Assembly: GCA_015698045.1 (NCBI GenBank)
Contig: BLAL01000246.1
Span: forward strand, 1,550,001-1,614,000
Direction of reading: 5' to 3'
Source of the DNA: Rhizophagus clarus
Lineage: Eukaryota; Glomeromycota; Glomeromycetes; Glomerales; Glomeraceae
DNA: 64,000 bases
Part shown: positions 25,001-37,000 of the stretch, piece after piece
Numbering within the stretch: position 1 is the stretch's first letter
How the letters are laid out: every line of letters starts with the position of its first letter
The notes under the pieces: generated by a model
Told to the model about the DNA's origin: nothing
Database searches by the model: none
What the model saw: the letters and a program-made list of their open reading frames with translations, nothing else
Program-made: the position numbers and the translations under genes

Positions 25001-25324
25001 TGGTTCAATATCTTCGGACAATGGTTCAATATCTTCAGACAATTGTTCAATATCTTCGGATAATTGTTCAGTTATATCAGGTGATGTATCATTTATCCCT
25101 TGTATTGGGTCACATTCCATTACATCTTCATCAACAGCATCAGATGATATAACATTTGAAGAACCTTCTTGATAATTGTTACCAAAATTATTATTCGCAT
25201 TAGATTTTAATTTATATTTTAACTTATGTTTCAGTTTAGTCCTTGGATCAACCAATTTACCGTTACATTCTTTACAGAAACAATGCACTTTGGTTCTGGT
25301 TCTTGTATCTAGAGATTTCAACAT
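22100..25324 (-). pseudogene. Plavaka/CACTA-type transposase, about 1050 codons, near-intact
   Basis: The start is at 25324, with an upstream extension possible. One 64-bp intron (23020-22957, GTACGT..TGTAG) joins NGILG to SYNNSRR. Order: N-terminal Cys motif (HCFCKECNGKLVDPRT); acidic Asp/Glu-rich region; second Cys/His site (CDRCHKLY); GLMLNMDWFQPF with YSVGVIY and FCNLPRNE; GCSSDVP; CYRCYKSANF; VDPMHCLFLGVAKW; SFWCYSFERMNGILG. The D..D..E spacing fits the RNase-H-like DDE core of CACTA transposases. Breaks: a one-base shift in a T7 run near 24255 (TLFL/FFNRKN) and TGA at 23894-23892, 23852-23850 and 22462-22460. No TAA or TAG occurs inside. Family context suggests Trp at the first and Arg at the second. 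Confidence 0.88.
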
Positions 25325-25639
25325 TTTTTTTTTTTTTTTTTTTTTTAAGGAATTGCAAATCAATCTAATTGGTTCAGCAATCCCAATTCTTGGTCCATTT
25401 TTGTCAAGGCACAGCTTGGTAATTAAGCTATTTTGATAATAACACATGACAATGATGTCAAGACCAATGTATTTTATCAAATACTAAAATATAATTTTAT
25501 TTTTGCTAATTCTCTAATTAAATTTGGTATTAAGTGGTATAATTATACTAGAAAATTTTTTCAAATTCAATTAATCCGATTCTTGAAACATGTCAATCGA
25601 CTTACTAATAAATCTCATATATCATCATGAATTCGAAAG

Positions 25640-26990
25640 ATCCAAATAATTTAAGTAGAGATGTAGCAATTTCCTATTCACAAATCAAAATGCGAGAGTT
25701 ATAAAAAAAGTGTCTTAGTTGTTCGCAACTGCAACAACATCAAAATTTAACACTTGGCCTATTCTTTCGAATATATCAAAAATTAGGAAAAACTATATTT
25801 CATTTTTTTTTTATATATTTTCTTTCAAGTCGTCAATTTCTAGTACATCAGTATCATTTAAAGCTGTTAACGAGATATCAAATATTTATTATTTTATCTT
25901 TTATTGAGTCGCTTATAATAATACGTTGAGTTATAGCATATATACGTTTATTCTAACAATCAGTCATGGTTAAAATTACTTGTTAATTAATAGAATTGTT
26001 TTAATAAATCTTTAATTCTTCTTTTGCCCTTGGCAGTTGACACAGACGTACAGTTTGTTAATACCACGTGACTAGATAGTGCATAAATGTCACCCGACGT
26101 GATTGGCAGGAGCTATAAAGTTTGTTTGCGTTTACTGCGTTTACCATGCACGTTTTACAAATTGGTAATTTCCAATTTGTTTACGTTTACTATAAATTTG
26201 CTCGTGAGTATGGTACATTTGCGTACGTTTACCACGCTTTCTTTCTTTTTTCTCCACGTTTTAGTACGATGCAACAAATTTTCTTTGTTGCCTTTCGTTT
26301 TTTTCGTTAATGGTTGATGATATTTTTCGCCTTATTTTTCGCCTTATTTTCGTCGGCTTAACAAAGTAAGCATATTTCTTTTCGCCAATTATATTTCCTG
26401 TCAGAAAAACCAGCTTCTGTAAGTATAACTTTATCAAGCTTCAAATGTGTTATTACTAATTTGGACATGTTATTTATGATAATGATATAATATTTAGTTT
26501 ATTAATATATTTTAATTAATTCATTGATATACTTTATTGATATATTTTAATTAATTTATTGATATTTTTAATTATTAATTGTTTACTGATATATTTTAAT
26601 TAATTTATTGATATATTCTATTAATTGATAACGCTATAATATTTAGTTTATTGATATATTTTAATTAATTGATAGCGATATAATATCTAGTTTACTGATA
26701 TATTTAAATATTGATTGATTTATCTTAATTTAATTAATGTAGTTTACTGATTATTTTAAATAATACATTTTAATTAATTGAAAGTGATATAATATCAAGT
26801 TTATTTAATTTATTGATTTATTTTAATTAATATTGATAGCGATATATTTTATTAAATGATAACGAGTCTTATTAATTTAATCTATCTTTTATTTTAATCA
26901 GACGATAACGAAAATAGTTCAGAAGACGTAAGTAACGGTTATATATAGAGCCTTTGTTTCTTGTTTAATCTTTAAATTATCAAATTATCA
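25640..26990. other. Intergenic between the element's two divergent genes
   Basis: About 1.3 kb. At 26100-26330 a GC-richer patch repeats the words GTTTACGTTTAC and CGTTTACCACG. From 26460 to 26880 there is an imperfect AT repeat built on TTGATATATTTTAATTAA. It presumably contains both promoters. No gene is supported. Confidence 0.45.
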
Positions 26991-26999
26991 AATATCATA

Positions 27000-28973
27000 A
27001 TGAGAAAATTCAAACCTTTAAATTTAATTCCTATTTCTCGTGATGGCTCTTATCCTCATATTAGATCTCAATGAAATGAATCTAGTTCCCGTTCCCAATC
27101 TCATCAATCTCAGCATCAAACTCATATTAATCGATCTCGTAGTCACTCAAAATCTCGCTCAACGACTCGTCAACCTCGATCTCGCCCATCTCGATCCAAA
27201 TCTCGTTATTATCATTCTGAATCCCAACGATCGCGTTCCCATCGCTCTTGCTCCCCTCATCGTTCCCATCATTCTCATTCTCATCAACGTCAATCTCGCT
27301 CCCCTCATCGTTCCCATCATTCTCGTTCCCATCAACGTCGATCTCGATCTCGCTCTCATTCCCTCATTGACATCAATCACGCTCTCAATCTCAACATAAT
27401 CGAAACTATCAAAATGTCTCTAGAGGGAGATCAATTACAAAAAGTAATATTGTTTTATATTAGTGCTAATTAAATTTCATTTTACTTATACTATACCAAT
27501 TTAACGTTATTGTTATAGGATCTTTAACCAATCTATCTTTAACAATTCCTTCTTCTTCACCTCCAGCGAGCGGTAGTATTTCTTTCACGTTTCTTTACTT
27601 ACTTGCACGTAAAATTTTTTATACTAAATGATTTATATTAAATACTGATTTATAATAGGTGCTAACAACAGAGAAGTCAGCGAATTAAGAAGCATGATTT
27701 CAAATCTTACCAAACGTGTGGAAGTGCTAATGGAAGAAAGAACGAGTGAAGGACCAAGAAATAGAAGCCTATCCCCAGTTCTGTCCAGAGAGAATCAGCG
27801 TGCCCTTCCTCCAATAACTGATAAAAATTTCAAAAAAACCGTTCATGTAAATATATCTTTATTTTATTAAATATTTCTCTTTTGTATTGATCGTTAAAAA
27901 ATGAGTGTTATATTAAATAGGATGAGGTAATCCATATTATAAACAACCTCGATTCGTCGATTCTTTTCGACACGTCAAAGACATTTAGTAAACAAAAAAA
28001 GTCGATAAATAAGAAGCTTCTACTAGCCGTCAAAGCAGCGATGCCTCCTTCATTAGAGGTATACGATACAGAACTTTTAAAAGTAATAAAACAGCTACAC
28101 AAATCACGGCGGGAGATTTGGAAATTAAAAAAGAAGGGTAAGATAGATGAACACAATAAACGGCAACACATGACGTCGAGGAGAGATCAGGTGTGAAATT
28201 CATTATTTAAAATGACAATGTATATAATCTATTAATTATTTTAATTCACTCTTTAATAGAAAATGACAAGAAGACGCAAAGGTCTCCAACACATGATCTT
28301 CATGCAAGACAGCATTCTAGATGATTGTCGTCCTGAAAATATGACTAGGGAAGTATTTATTAAAGATTGCGAAAAGGCAGTAAATACCGCAGAAGTCCAT
28401 TCGGATGAATGGTCTACTGAAGACGAAGTTCTGGCAAATGAAGAGCGTAACAATAACATAAGATCAGGAAGGTTGATAAGTACAAATTCTGTAATTAAGA
28501 TTCACAATAAGGAGTGGAGGTCTTCTAGAGTACGTAAAGTTGCGAAAGTTTAAAACATAGGCGTTTATGCTAATAAGTTATAAATTTATCATTAGGTTAA
28601 AAAAATCTTATTTCGAGCGGACGAGATCGGAGTAAGCATTGGAACTGGGTTAAGTCGCAAACGTTACCGTCTAGACGATATCGATAAAAAAAGCAGACCA
28701 ACACAAGACATGGCTAATTGGTGGATATCATCAAGGTGGATTGAACCAGAATCTGATGATGATGATGATGATGAGGATAACGACGGTGATAATAACGATG
28801 ATGATAATAATGGTAATGATGATAATAACGATGATGGCAATAATGGTAATGCTGATAAAAATGATGGAACTAATGAAGAACAAAACGATGATAATAATGG
28901 TAATTTAGAAGTAGATGAGCACCAAGGTCCCTTTTACTTAGAAGTACCGGTCGATATCAGAAGACGTACATAA
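27000..28973 (+). pseudogene. Accessory (second) gene of the Plavaka-type element, six exons
   Basis: Exons 27000-27443, 27519-27572, 27659-27846, 27921-28190, 28260-28529 and 28596-28973 join by GT-AG introns. The N-terminal exon codes an Arg/Ser/His-rich tail (HRSHHSRSHQRRSRSRS). Then come a short coiled-coil stretch (EVSELRSMISNLTKRVEVLM), a helical basic region (KKLLLAVKAAMPP, LHKSRREIWKLKKKGK), NKEWRSSRVKKILFRADEIG, MANWWISSRWIEPES, and an Asp/Asn-rich acidic tail from GAT/AAT repeats. Breaks: TGA at 27072-27074 (Arg or Trp likely) and a frame change near 27368. It is divergent from the transposase. A relative sits in the same position in the element at 33729-59608. A DNA-binding helper role like TnpA of plant CACTA elements is inference only. 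Confidence 0.7.
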
Positions 28974-29099
28974 ATTTAGGTATTTGTTTCATCATTTAAA
29001 ATCAACTGCTTGTATTTTGAGTGATTTAAATTCCGTTGTTTATAAATTAACTCTCTAATATCGTTTCTATCCTATTAATCTCTTTTTTAGAGCACTGGT

Positions 29100-29990
29100 T
29101 ATTTTATAGCCATTTATAAGTAACATGACGAGATAAATATGATTTTAATATATTTTATATAAACATTCTATACATAATAATAATATAATAATAAGAACAA
29201 TATAGTAATATAATAATAATAATATGGACAATATAATAATATAATAATAATAAATATATCATAAATTGCAGTATATATTATAAAATAATAGCATACATAT
29301 TATATATCATACATATTAAATATTAAATATAAATCAATTATCGAAAATGGAAAAATAAAATAAAACCGGACAATAATAGTAATTATGAATTACGAGAAAA
29401 TCGATAATAGAAAGATCCGATATATAAATCGGCATAAACTATTTTTGAAATGTTTATACTGAGCTAAAAAACCGGACAATAATAGTAATTATGAATTATG
29501 AGAAAATCGATAATAGAAAGATCCGATATATAAATCGGCATAAACTATTTTTGAAATGTTTATACTGAATTAAACTTGGCAATCCGATTTTAGGAGATTT
29601 GGCATGATTATTTAAAAATCGGCGTTCTGATTTTGCGAGAATCGGCAATTATAATTTTAAAATGGTATTCCAATTTATGTCGATAAAAATAAAAGAATTT
29701 CCGATTGCCAACAATACGTACCATAAAATCGGCAGCAAAATGCCATAAATAGGACAAATATAGCTATAAACCGGCAGTCTTATTTTTAGCTATCGACATG
29801 TTTATTTTAAAATCGGAATGCCGATTTTCGTAAAATCTGCCAAAATCGGCATTCCAATTTTTTGTTCATAAATAACGTATTTCTGATCACAAACAATTCG
29901 CGCCATAAAATCGGCTTTAAAAAGCCACAAATCAAACAAATATATCCAAAAATCGGTTAAAAATTGGACTGCCGATTTTTGACGATTTTT
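29100..29990 (-). repeat. Right subterminal repeats of the Plavaka-type element
   Basis: From 29150 to 29340 there are ATA/AAT-rich repeats. From 29363 there are two copies of a unit of about 107 bp (ACCGGACAATAATAG..GATCCGATATATAAATCGG). After 29580 there are many AAAATCGGC/GCCGATTTT words in both orientations. They mirror the left-end repeats and probably are transposase-binding sites. Confidence 0.7.
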
Positions 29991-30006
29991 TTTCATTTGA
30001 CCTGTG

Positions 30007-31740
30007 CTTTTTTCCTTTTTTTTAGGTCCCAGAACTCCATTCGAGGCAAATCACTTTAAGTAAAAAAATTCATTTTTTTTGTATTTTAGTGAAATGTTAG
30101 TAATGTTTTGCTTTTCTTTTTTTTAGGTCTAGAACTCCATTCGAGACGGTTTACTTTATGTAAAAAAAAAAATTGTTTTTTTTGTATTTTAGCGAAACGT
30201 TAGTAATGTTTCGCTTTTCTTTTTTTTTTTAGGTCTGGAACTCCATTCGAGGCGGACCACTTCAAGTAAAAAAAAAAATAAATTTTTTTTTTGTATTTTA
30301 GCGAAATGTTGGTAATGTTTCGCTTTTTTTTCTTTTTTTAGGTCTCGGAACTCCATTTGAGGCGGACCACTTTAAGTAAAAAAAAAATTTATTTTTTTTT
30401 GTATTTTAGCAAAACGTTAGTAATATTTCACTTTTATCCCTTTTTTAGGTCTGAAACTCCATTTCAAGGCAGACCATTAAGTAAAAAAAAACAATTTTTT
30501 TTACTTTAATTTCAACGAATGTTAACTAACATTTGTTTTCTTTCTTTTTTTTAGGTCTGGAACTCCTTTAAAGGCAGACTATATGATATTTCAAAGGTAA
30601 AATATTTTCGAAAATTATTATTTTTTTTTTGTTTTATTTAAATGAATGTTACTAATGTTTGTTTTTTTTTATTTTTTAGGTCTGGAAGTCTTTTATAGGC
30701 AGACTACTGTAAGTAAAAAAAAAAAATAATTTTTTTTTTTACTTTTATTTCAACGAATATTAACTAACATTTGTTTTTTTTTTTAGGTCCAGAACTCTTT
30801 TAGGGGCGGACTATGATATTTCAAAGGTATAATATCTTCAAAAATTATTATTTTTTTTTTATTTTTTTAAACAAACGTTACTAATGTTTATTTTTTTATT
30901 TTTTTAGATCCAGACGTTCTATTTTGAAGACTGGACTCTATTCGAAGGTAAGGTCTTCGATTTATTTTTTTTGATTTTATTTAACGAATGTTAATGAATG
31001 TTTATTAATATTCATTTTTTCTTTTTTAGATCTAGTAACCATTTTCGAAGACTATTTTGAAGGTATGACCTTCAAAAAAAAATTTAATTTTTTTGTTTAA
31101 CAAACATTGCTAACGTTCGATATTTTTTATTTTTTTAGATCCAGATAAAACCCAGATTCCATTCAAAGGTAATTCATCACTTTCAAATTTCTTTTTACTT
31201 CTATTATAATGAACGTTACTAACATTCAATTTTTTCTTTCTTTTTAGATCCTGGACGTCAAAATACTGTACATCTCTCGAAAGTACCTTTAATTTTTGGG
31301 TTTTTTTATTTAATGAACGTTTACTAACATTCTTTATTTTCTTATTCTTTCTTTTGTAGGTCCGCAGTTGGATTCCTAGAAGAAATTTCAAAGGTAGAAC
31401 TTTGAAATTTATTTAATTTCCTTTTTAACAAGACGTTTTATTAACGCTTATTTTTATAAATCTGGAACTTTCTGGAACGTTACGAAATTTTGAAGATGTT
31501 CTACAAAATTTCTTTTACTATTTTTTTGAAATTTCTTAATAAAACATTTGCTAACATTTCATTTATTTTGTTTTTTATAGGTTTACGGCTTCTGGATGAA
31601 GATTTTGAAGGTATTTATCTTCGAAATTATTTCATTTTTTTTTATTTAAATGAAAAGTCAGCTAATATTTCGCTTTTCTTTTATTGTAGGACTATAGTTT
31701 TCTTTAGGAGCGATAATATTTTCACGTTTTGACGTATTTT
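30007..31740 (+). repeat. Array of intron-like modules, plus orientation, right part
   Basis: This continues the array cut at 20280, with blocks beginning near 30027, 30128, 30231, 30341, 30449 and 30556, then on to about 31360. Early blocks keep GTCTGGAACTCC. Later ones have diverged, yet their edges stay splice-like: ..GAAG|GTAAGG near 30945, ..GAAG|GTATGA near 31060, ..AAAG|GTAATT near 31167, ..AAAG|GTAGAA near 31392 and ..GAAG|GTATTT near 31610, each followed by TAACATT-type branch-like words and a poly-T/AG. Block lengths vary from about 30 to 40 nt with no shared frame. Confidence 0.8.
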
Positions 31741-32127
31741 ATTGGTTCAAAAAAGTTAAAAGTTATTTGTTGAAATCAAACCAACTGGAATAATGTCCAA
31801 ACCATTAACAACAACATAATTTAAACATCAGTAAAGAAAAAAAAAGGGGACTTTTTAATTAGTGCATTTAGTTAGCAAATAGGATAGTTTAATATATGTA
31901 CTTTTAAATTTGTAAATATCTTTAATTAATAAATTAATATTAGTTAATATTAAAGTTAAAACACTGCCTAATTGTAAATTTGCATTAGTGTTTTTGAAAA
32001 ATTTCGCAGGTTTTTTTATGCTTGCAGATCTGCGCAGAAATCCATGAAATTTTTCAGTGCTACGCATCAGCATGTCCTCAGATCTGCGCAGAATTGGATT
32101 CCGCAGAATTGCACAGATCTGCAGACC

Positions 32128-33728
32128 AAAATTTTTTCTGATGTTATTAATAATATTTCTGGTTTTTTTATAAACCCAACTAAACCATCCATTATTATTA
32201 ATTAATAGACACATTTGATCATGAACCTTTTTGATTATTATATCACTTTTTGATGTTGTATAGTTTTTATCTGTTGCCATTTTGAATGAAGAATTGTCAA
32301 GTGTTGTAGTTAGAATTTCCTGTTCTTCTGATAACTTTTCACTTTCCAATTGTTGTTTTTCTTGCTTTGAGTATTGTTTGCTGATGGGAAGATTTAAAGT
32401 AATGCTCCATGTTTTCAGATTTACTCAATTTGTCTTTTCTTTCAATGTTGTTGGCTTTTTCCCATACTATTGTTGCTGTACATCTTGGAAGCCAGATGAG
32501 CTCTTTAAAGTGAATAATAAAGGAATCCAATAATGTAACCATAAATATTGTATTTTTTGTTTCTGTAAATTCAAATAGCTGTTTTGCTAAATTAAAAAGA
32601 TTATTATTAATTTTGGCTTTTAAAGCTAATATACAAAAATCAGTAAACTCCCTGCTATTATGATGTATGCCTAGTATCTTATTTAATTTTTTATATATAT
32701 CTATATCTGTACTTTTTTGTTGGTTGTTTAATTTTAAGATGGTATGAATAAGATCATCTTGTATTTTTTTCCTAATTTTTGACCATATTTCCTTATTAGC
32801 TTTACATATGATAAAATGATACAAATCTTCTTTCTTGTTATCATTACATCTGCGACACACAAAATCCTTATATATGTCTGACTTTCGCTGGATTAAGATA
32901 AAACCTATAGGAAGAATTTTGGCAAATAATTTAATAATAAATATTAAGTACCAGTGTTTTTTTACTGAAATACAATTAAACCCTTTATATTTATGAATTA
33001 AGTTCCAAGTTATATTCCATACAATTAATTTTGGTAATTTTTTTTCATTTGTCTTTAACTGTGACCATTCTGCTGCCACTTTAGTATTCATTAGAGTTTT
33101 AATGAATTTTCTTAAGTTGTATTCAATTGGAATATTCTTGTATACTGGGAAAAATCTCACTGTTCTATTACTGTAATTGAATCTGTTATTAAAGTAATTG
33201 CTACTACTACTTGCACTTTTAGTCAGCTTATCTGCTATTTCATTCATTTTGTCTCCACTATGTCTCTTGACTTTCACTAGTTTTAAATCCATCTTTTTTT
33301 CTTGTAAAAGAATATTAATCTTGAATAAAATTAATGAGTTTGTTTGTTTCAACAGTTTTCTGCCTGATTTGTTATATTGATTATTAATCATTTGAATGGT
33401 ACTTTGGCTATCTGTATATATTTTAACCTTTGCATCTATAGAGCTAGTGAGTAAGACCATAAATATAGCTACTAATTCTGATCTTGTTGATGAAGGCCAT
33501 TGTGATAAGTTGGCTTGAGCTGACAAAGAAGGTTCATTATTGATACAAAATGCAGCTCCTATGTTTGTATGTATTAGGTTAGTATCTTGTGCATCTGCTG
33601 ATGTAGGAAAGTTTGATGTGAAGGATCCATCTATGTAGTATTCTACAGTTGTTCTTTCTGCTAGGGCTTTTCTTATTTCTATTAGTCTTATCTTAAAGTT
33701 ATCATCCTCTATTCATCTGTGGATCCAT
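32128..33728 (-). pseudogene. LINE retrotransposon, RNase H and C-terminal part
   Basis: The minus-strand frame runs EDDNFKIRLIEIRKALAE, YYIDGSFTS (first Asp), PSSTRSELVAIFM (Glu), KIYTDSQSTIQMI (Asp) and KVKRHSGDKMNEIADKL (His/Asp), which are the RNase H catalytic blocks. A Cys-rich motif follows (FVCRRCNDNKKEDLYHFIICK), with a frame change near 32345. A TGA lies in HR-x-IEDDN. Its 5' edge is exactly the CACTAGTC end of the large element; the polymerase and endonuclease parts resume at 59609. Its 3' edge at about 32128 meets CAGATCTG-rich DNA. Confidence 0.88.
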
Positions 33729-34063
33729 CACTAGTCAAAAAAGGAATATTTGGTCTCCAAAAAATCTGGCCTAAATTCAGCCAATTTTTAAAAAAATTGA
33801 CCTAAATTCGTAATGATATGCAATTCAATCTATATTCGACTCTGATTCGATCCTGCCGAATGATGGTCAAATTGTGTATAATAAAAATTAAATTATGTTC
33901 AGCCTCATACAAATAATGGTCGAATTGTATTCACTTTTCTATATTAAATAATGGTTATAATATATTTACTATATTAATATTATTAAGTATAATAAAAAAC
34001 AATGATACAATATTTGTTAAAAAATGTTTAAACAATTCAGACTAGTATAAATGTTATATTAAA

Positions 34064-37000
34064 TTAACGCAAATAGAACTTTTTATTTATAGGAATAACG
34101 GTTAAATATTCTCTGGCATTAGATCGATCTGATTTTTTGTATTTTACAGGTATAAACTGACCTAAAATATTGTGTATTGGGATTATATTGTTTCTACTGT
34201 TCAAATAGAAACTATCTTCCCATAATTCGACGTTGCAAGTTTTGACATTATCGTCAATACTGAAATGGAATCAGGATGTCAAATTTGCCAGTTTGTACCA
34301 TTTGATGTAAGCCAATTTGTGTATCAAATTATGGGAGGATAAATGAACGCTATATTCGAAAAAAAATTGGATTTGATTTGGGTAAGTATCAACGCTATTT
34401 CCATCACGATTAATAAATTTAGTTAAGATAAATGAGTTCTTAATATGTTGTGTTGCAGCAGCAGATCCAAAAATTTCTGCACCGATTTGACATTTTCCAT
34501 ATCGATTCGCTTTGTTGATAACAATCATAGGGCTCCGATCGGTTTCAGTAATTACTGAACTGTACTGACCGGTTTCGGTATCGGAGCGGTTTCAGTTTTA
34601 TGATTTATTGAACTGAAACTTTCGGTTTCGGTATCGGTTTTGCGATTTACTGAACCGATTTACTGATAATAAAAACATTTTTTTTTTATAAGAAAAACGT
34701 AAATAATGTAGTTAAAAAAAATATTGCAAAACGTTTTTTACATAAACGTTTGATATAAAAAATAACGTTTCGCAACGCTATTTTTGCGAAACTTGTAAAA
34801 AACGCTGTGAAACGTTTTTTACATAAACGATTTGATAAAAAAATAACGTTTTGCAATGTTATTTTTGCGAAACTTATAAAAAACGTTGCGAAACGTTTTT
34901 TACATAAACAATTTATTATGAAAAATAACGTTTCGCAACGTTATTTTTGCGAAACTTGTAAAAAACGTTGCGAAACATTTTTTACATCAGAAATTTAATA
35001 TAGAAAACAACATTTCGCAACGTTATTTTCCTTTTTATTTAAAAACGTTGCGAAACGTTTTTATAAAACGATTTAATATAAAAAAAATGTCTCGCAACGT
35101 TTTTTTTGTCACTTTAATAAAAAATGTTGCGAAACGTTTTTTTATGGATGATTTGATAAGAAAAAATCGTTTCACAACTTTTTTTTGCTAAACGTTGCGA
35201 AACGTTTTTTTACTAAACTTGTTCAGTAAATCGGTTCAGTTTTCGGTAATTACTGATCGGTTTCAGTAATCATTAATACCGATACTGATTAATTCGGTTC
35301 GATATCGGTTTTTGCAAAAACCGAACCAAACCAAACTGATCAGAGCCCTAAACAATCATCGAATTGGGTAAATTTTCCGTGAACAGTTTTCTGAATATAG
35401 AATCTATGTATATATTCAATAAGTAAATAGTAGATTTATTCATCAAGACAAATATCTTCAGATCACAATGCTAAAAATATACTTGAAAATTCCTCGCAAC
35501 CAGTAATTAGTGATTCCAATATATTTCTGGAATTCATTAAAAATTGATATATTTCATTTGTTAGAAATTCGGAAAGAGAACTGATAGAAGGTCGTTTATT
35601 AAGTAATTCGATACTGATTACTTCTGAACTTGAGCTGACAATATTATTTATTTGTGTTTCAGTCATCAATTGACGCATTAGTTCAGGTTCAATTTGGCGG
35701 TGACTATTAGGCAACGATCTTAATAAATATTTTATTATTAATCTTTGCTTAATGAAATAATATAATTCAAAAAATCAAACCAGCAAATGAATTTAAATTT
35801 GAATTACCTAATACGCCATTCATTCGTTCAAAGCTAAAGCACTAGAATGAATACAGGGGTCTGTAATCGTAAGAACACTCACATAGATGTAATGATAGGT
35901 GGAGGTTTGGCGTTATTTTCCTTCGCCATAATGCTCTTCGATCAATTTAATTATCTTTACTAAAAGTTTATGGGCTTCTTTCATATCGTTAATCTCCACA
36001 ATTCATCTAACCAAAATCATACAAACTCTTACGAAATATGTAAGAATTTTGTGATCTTTATTCGGAAGATGATTCCATAACACAACAGTGGCGTATATCA
36101 GGAAAAAGTTGCACTATTGGTCAGCAGTAAAGTTAGAAAAACCTTCACCGCAATGGATTTTACCTGGAATTTGTTCTAAATCTGATGGTAGCTTAAATTC
36201 GCTCATTTTCTTTTAAATTGATTGAAGAGCTTTTTCTGTTAATACATCTTCATCGATCCATATTCGTTTTGTTATCCATTTTACGATTCCTAAAAAAAGG
36301 TAGTGCATCAGATCTATAACAACAAACTGAATCAGATCAAAATACGAGAGTCTTAATATTTCAGACCACCTTACGCCATTCACCTTGACGAATCTCTCTC
36401 TTTCTGCGTTAGATTAGCATCGTCGCCATTCTAAAGTCTTTTGACGATGCTTTACTGGATCTTTCATAATAAACCAGTCACTCATATCCGCCATGCCACC
36501 AAAATTGTGATTATTGGCCCTTTTTTCACATTGATGACATGATGCAAAGGCAGAGATATGCTCGCATAATTTTTGAGCTCCAGGAATATTGTACGAAGCA
36601 ATTATTAGTGCAGCTCAAATATCTTTGCCATTTAGACATTCATTAGTGGATTAAGATTCACGCCTTCCCGAAATGACTCTAATTCCGTTATTATTGGCGA
36701 AAGATAATGATTAACTTTATGCAATTTAACCTTATCAGGCCCTAGTAATATGCCAAGTATAAGCACATTTTCAGGCTTAAATCAAACATCCCAAGGTAGA
36801 TTGCATATTACTGCGTATATTACACCTGTACTGTAAATTGTTCCTTCGTAAGGTTGAAACCAATCCAAATTTATCTTTAATCCTAGATGAGCATCAGCCT
36901 TGTCTGGTCAGAAAAAGTTATTTGACCCTTGTTCAGATGATTCCTTAAGATTTTTTTATATTTGGCTGTTATAAATATCTGATAGAACATTGTTAATTAT

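Larger units (their letters stand above)
20281..30006. mobile_element. Plavaka/CACTA-type element, 9.7 kb, two divergent genes
   Basis: Inverted ends CACAGGTCGAATGAAAAAAA (left) and TTTTTTTTCATTTGACCTGTG (right, ending 30006) are flanked by CTT on both sides (20278-20280 and 30007-30009). Removing it rejoins one module of the surrounding array (..GTGTCGCTT plus TTTTCC..TTTAGG) with no gap. It carries a minus-strand transposase (22100-25324) and a plus-strand accessory gene (27000-28973). Both ends hold repeated GCCGATTTT words (AAAATCGGC on the other strand). Confidence 0.9.
18639..32121. mobile_element. Putative element bounded by CAGATCTG repeats, holding a large intron-like array
   Basis: Sequences rich in CAGATCTG, CTGCGCAGA and CTGCAGA occur at 18635-18790 and again, inverted, at 32000-32127, just where LINE coding sequence begins (about 32128). 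Between them lies the plus-strand array (interrupted by the 9.7-kb element at 20281-30006). The boundaries and target duplication could not be fixed, so the ends given are the outermost CAGATCTG words. Alternative: two unrelated subterminal repeats. Confidence 0.4.

Noticed and set aside
27040-27399. Long alternate frames over the Arg/Ser-rich exon (plus frame 119 aa, minus frame 73 aa)
   Set aside because: They are shadows of the RS-repeat DNA; the RS frame fits the exon/intron structure and the homologous accessory gene.
19600-31740. Array blocks as exons of one long protein-coding gene
   Set aside because: Block lengths (30, 32, 33, 34, 35, 36, 40 nt) do not keep a frame and several contain stops, so a conserved protein is unlikely.
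34807-34998. 63-aa frame with repeated KRFLHK motif
   Set aside because: It is the internal tandem repeat of the 823-bp hAT-type element read in one frame; no domain or start evidence.
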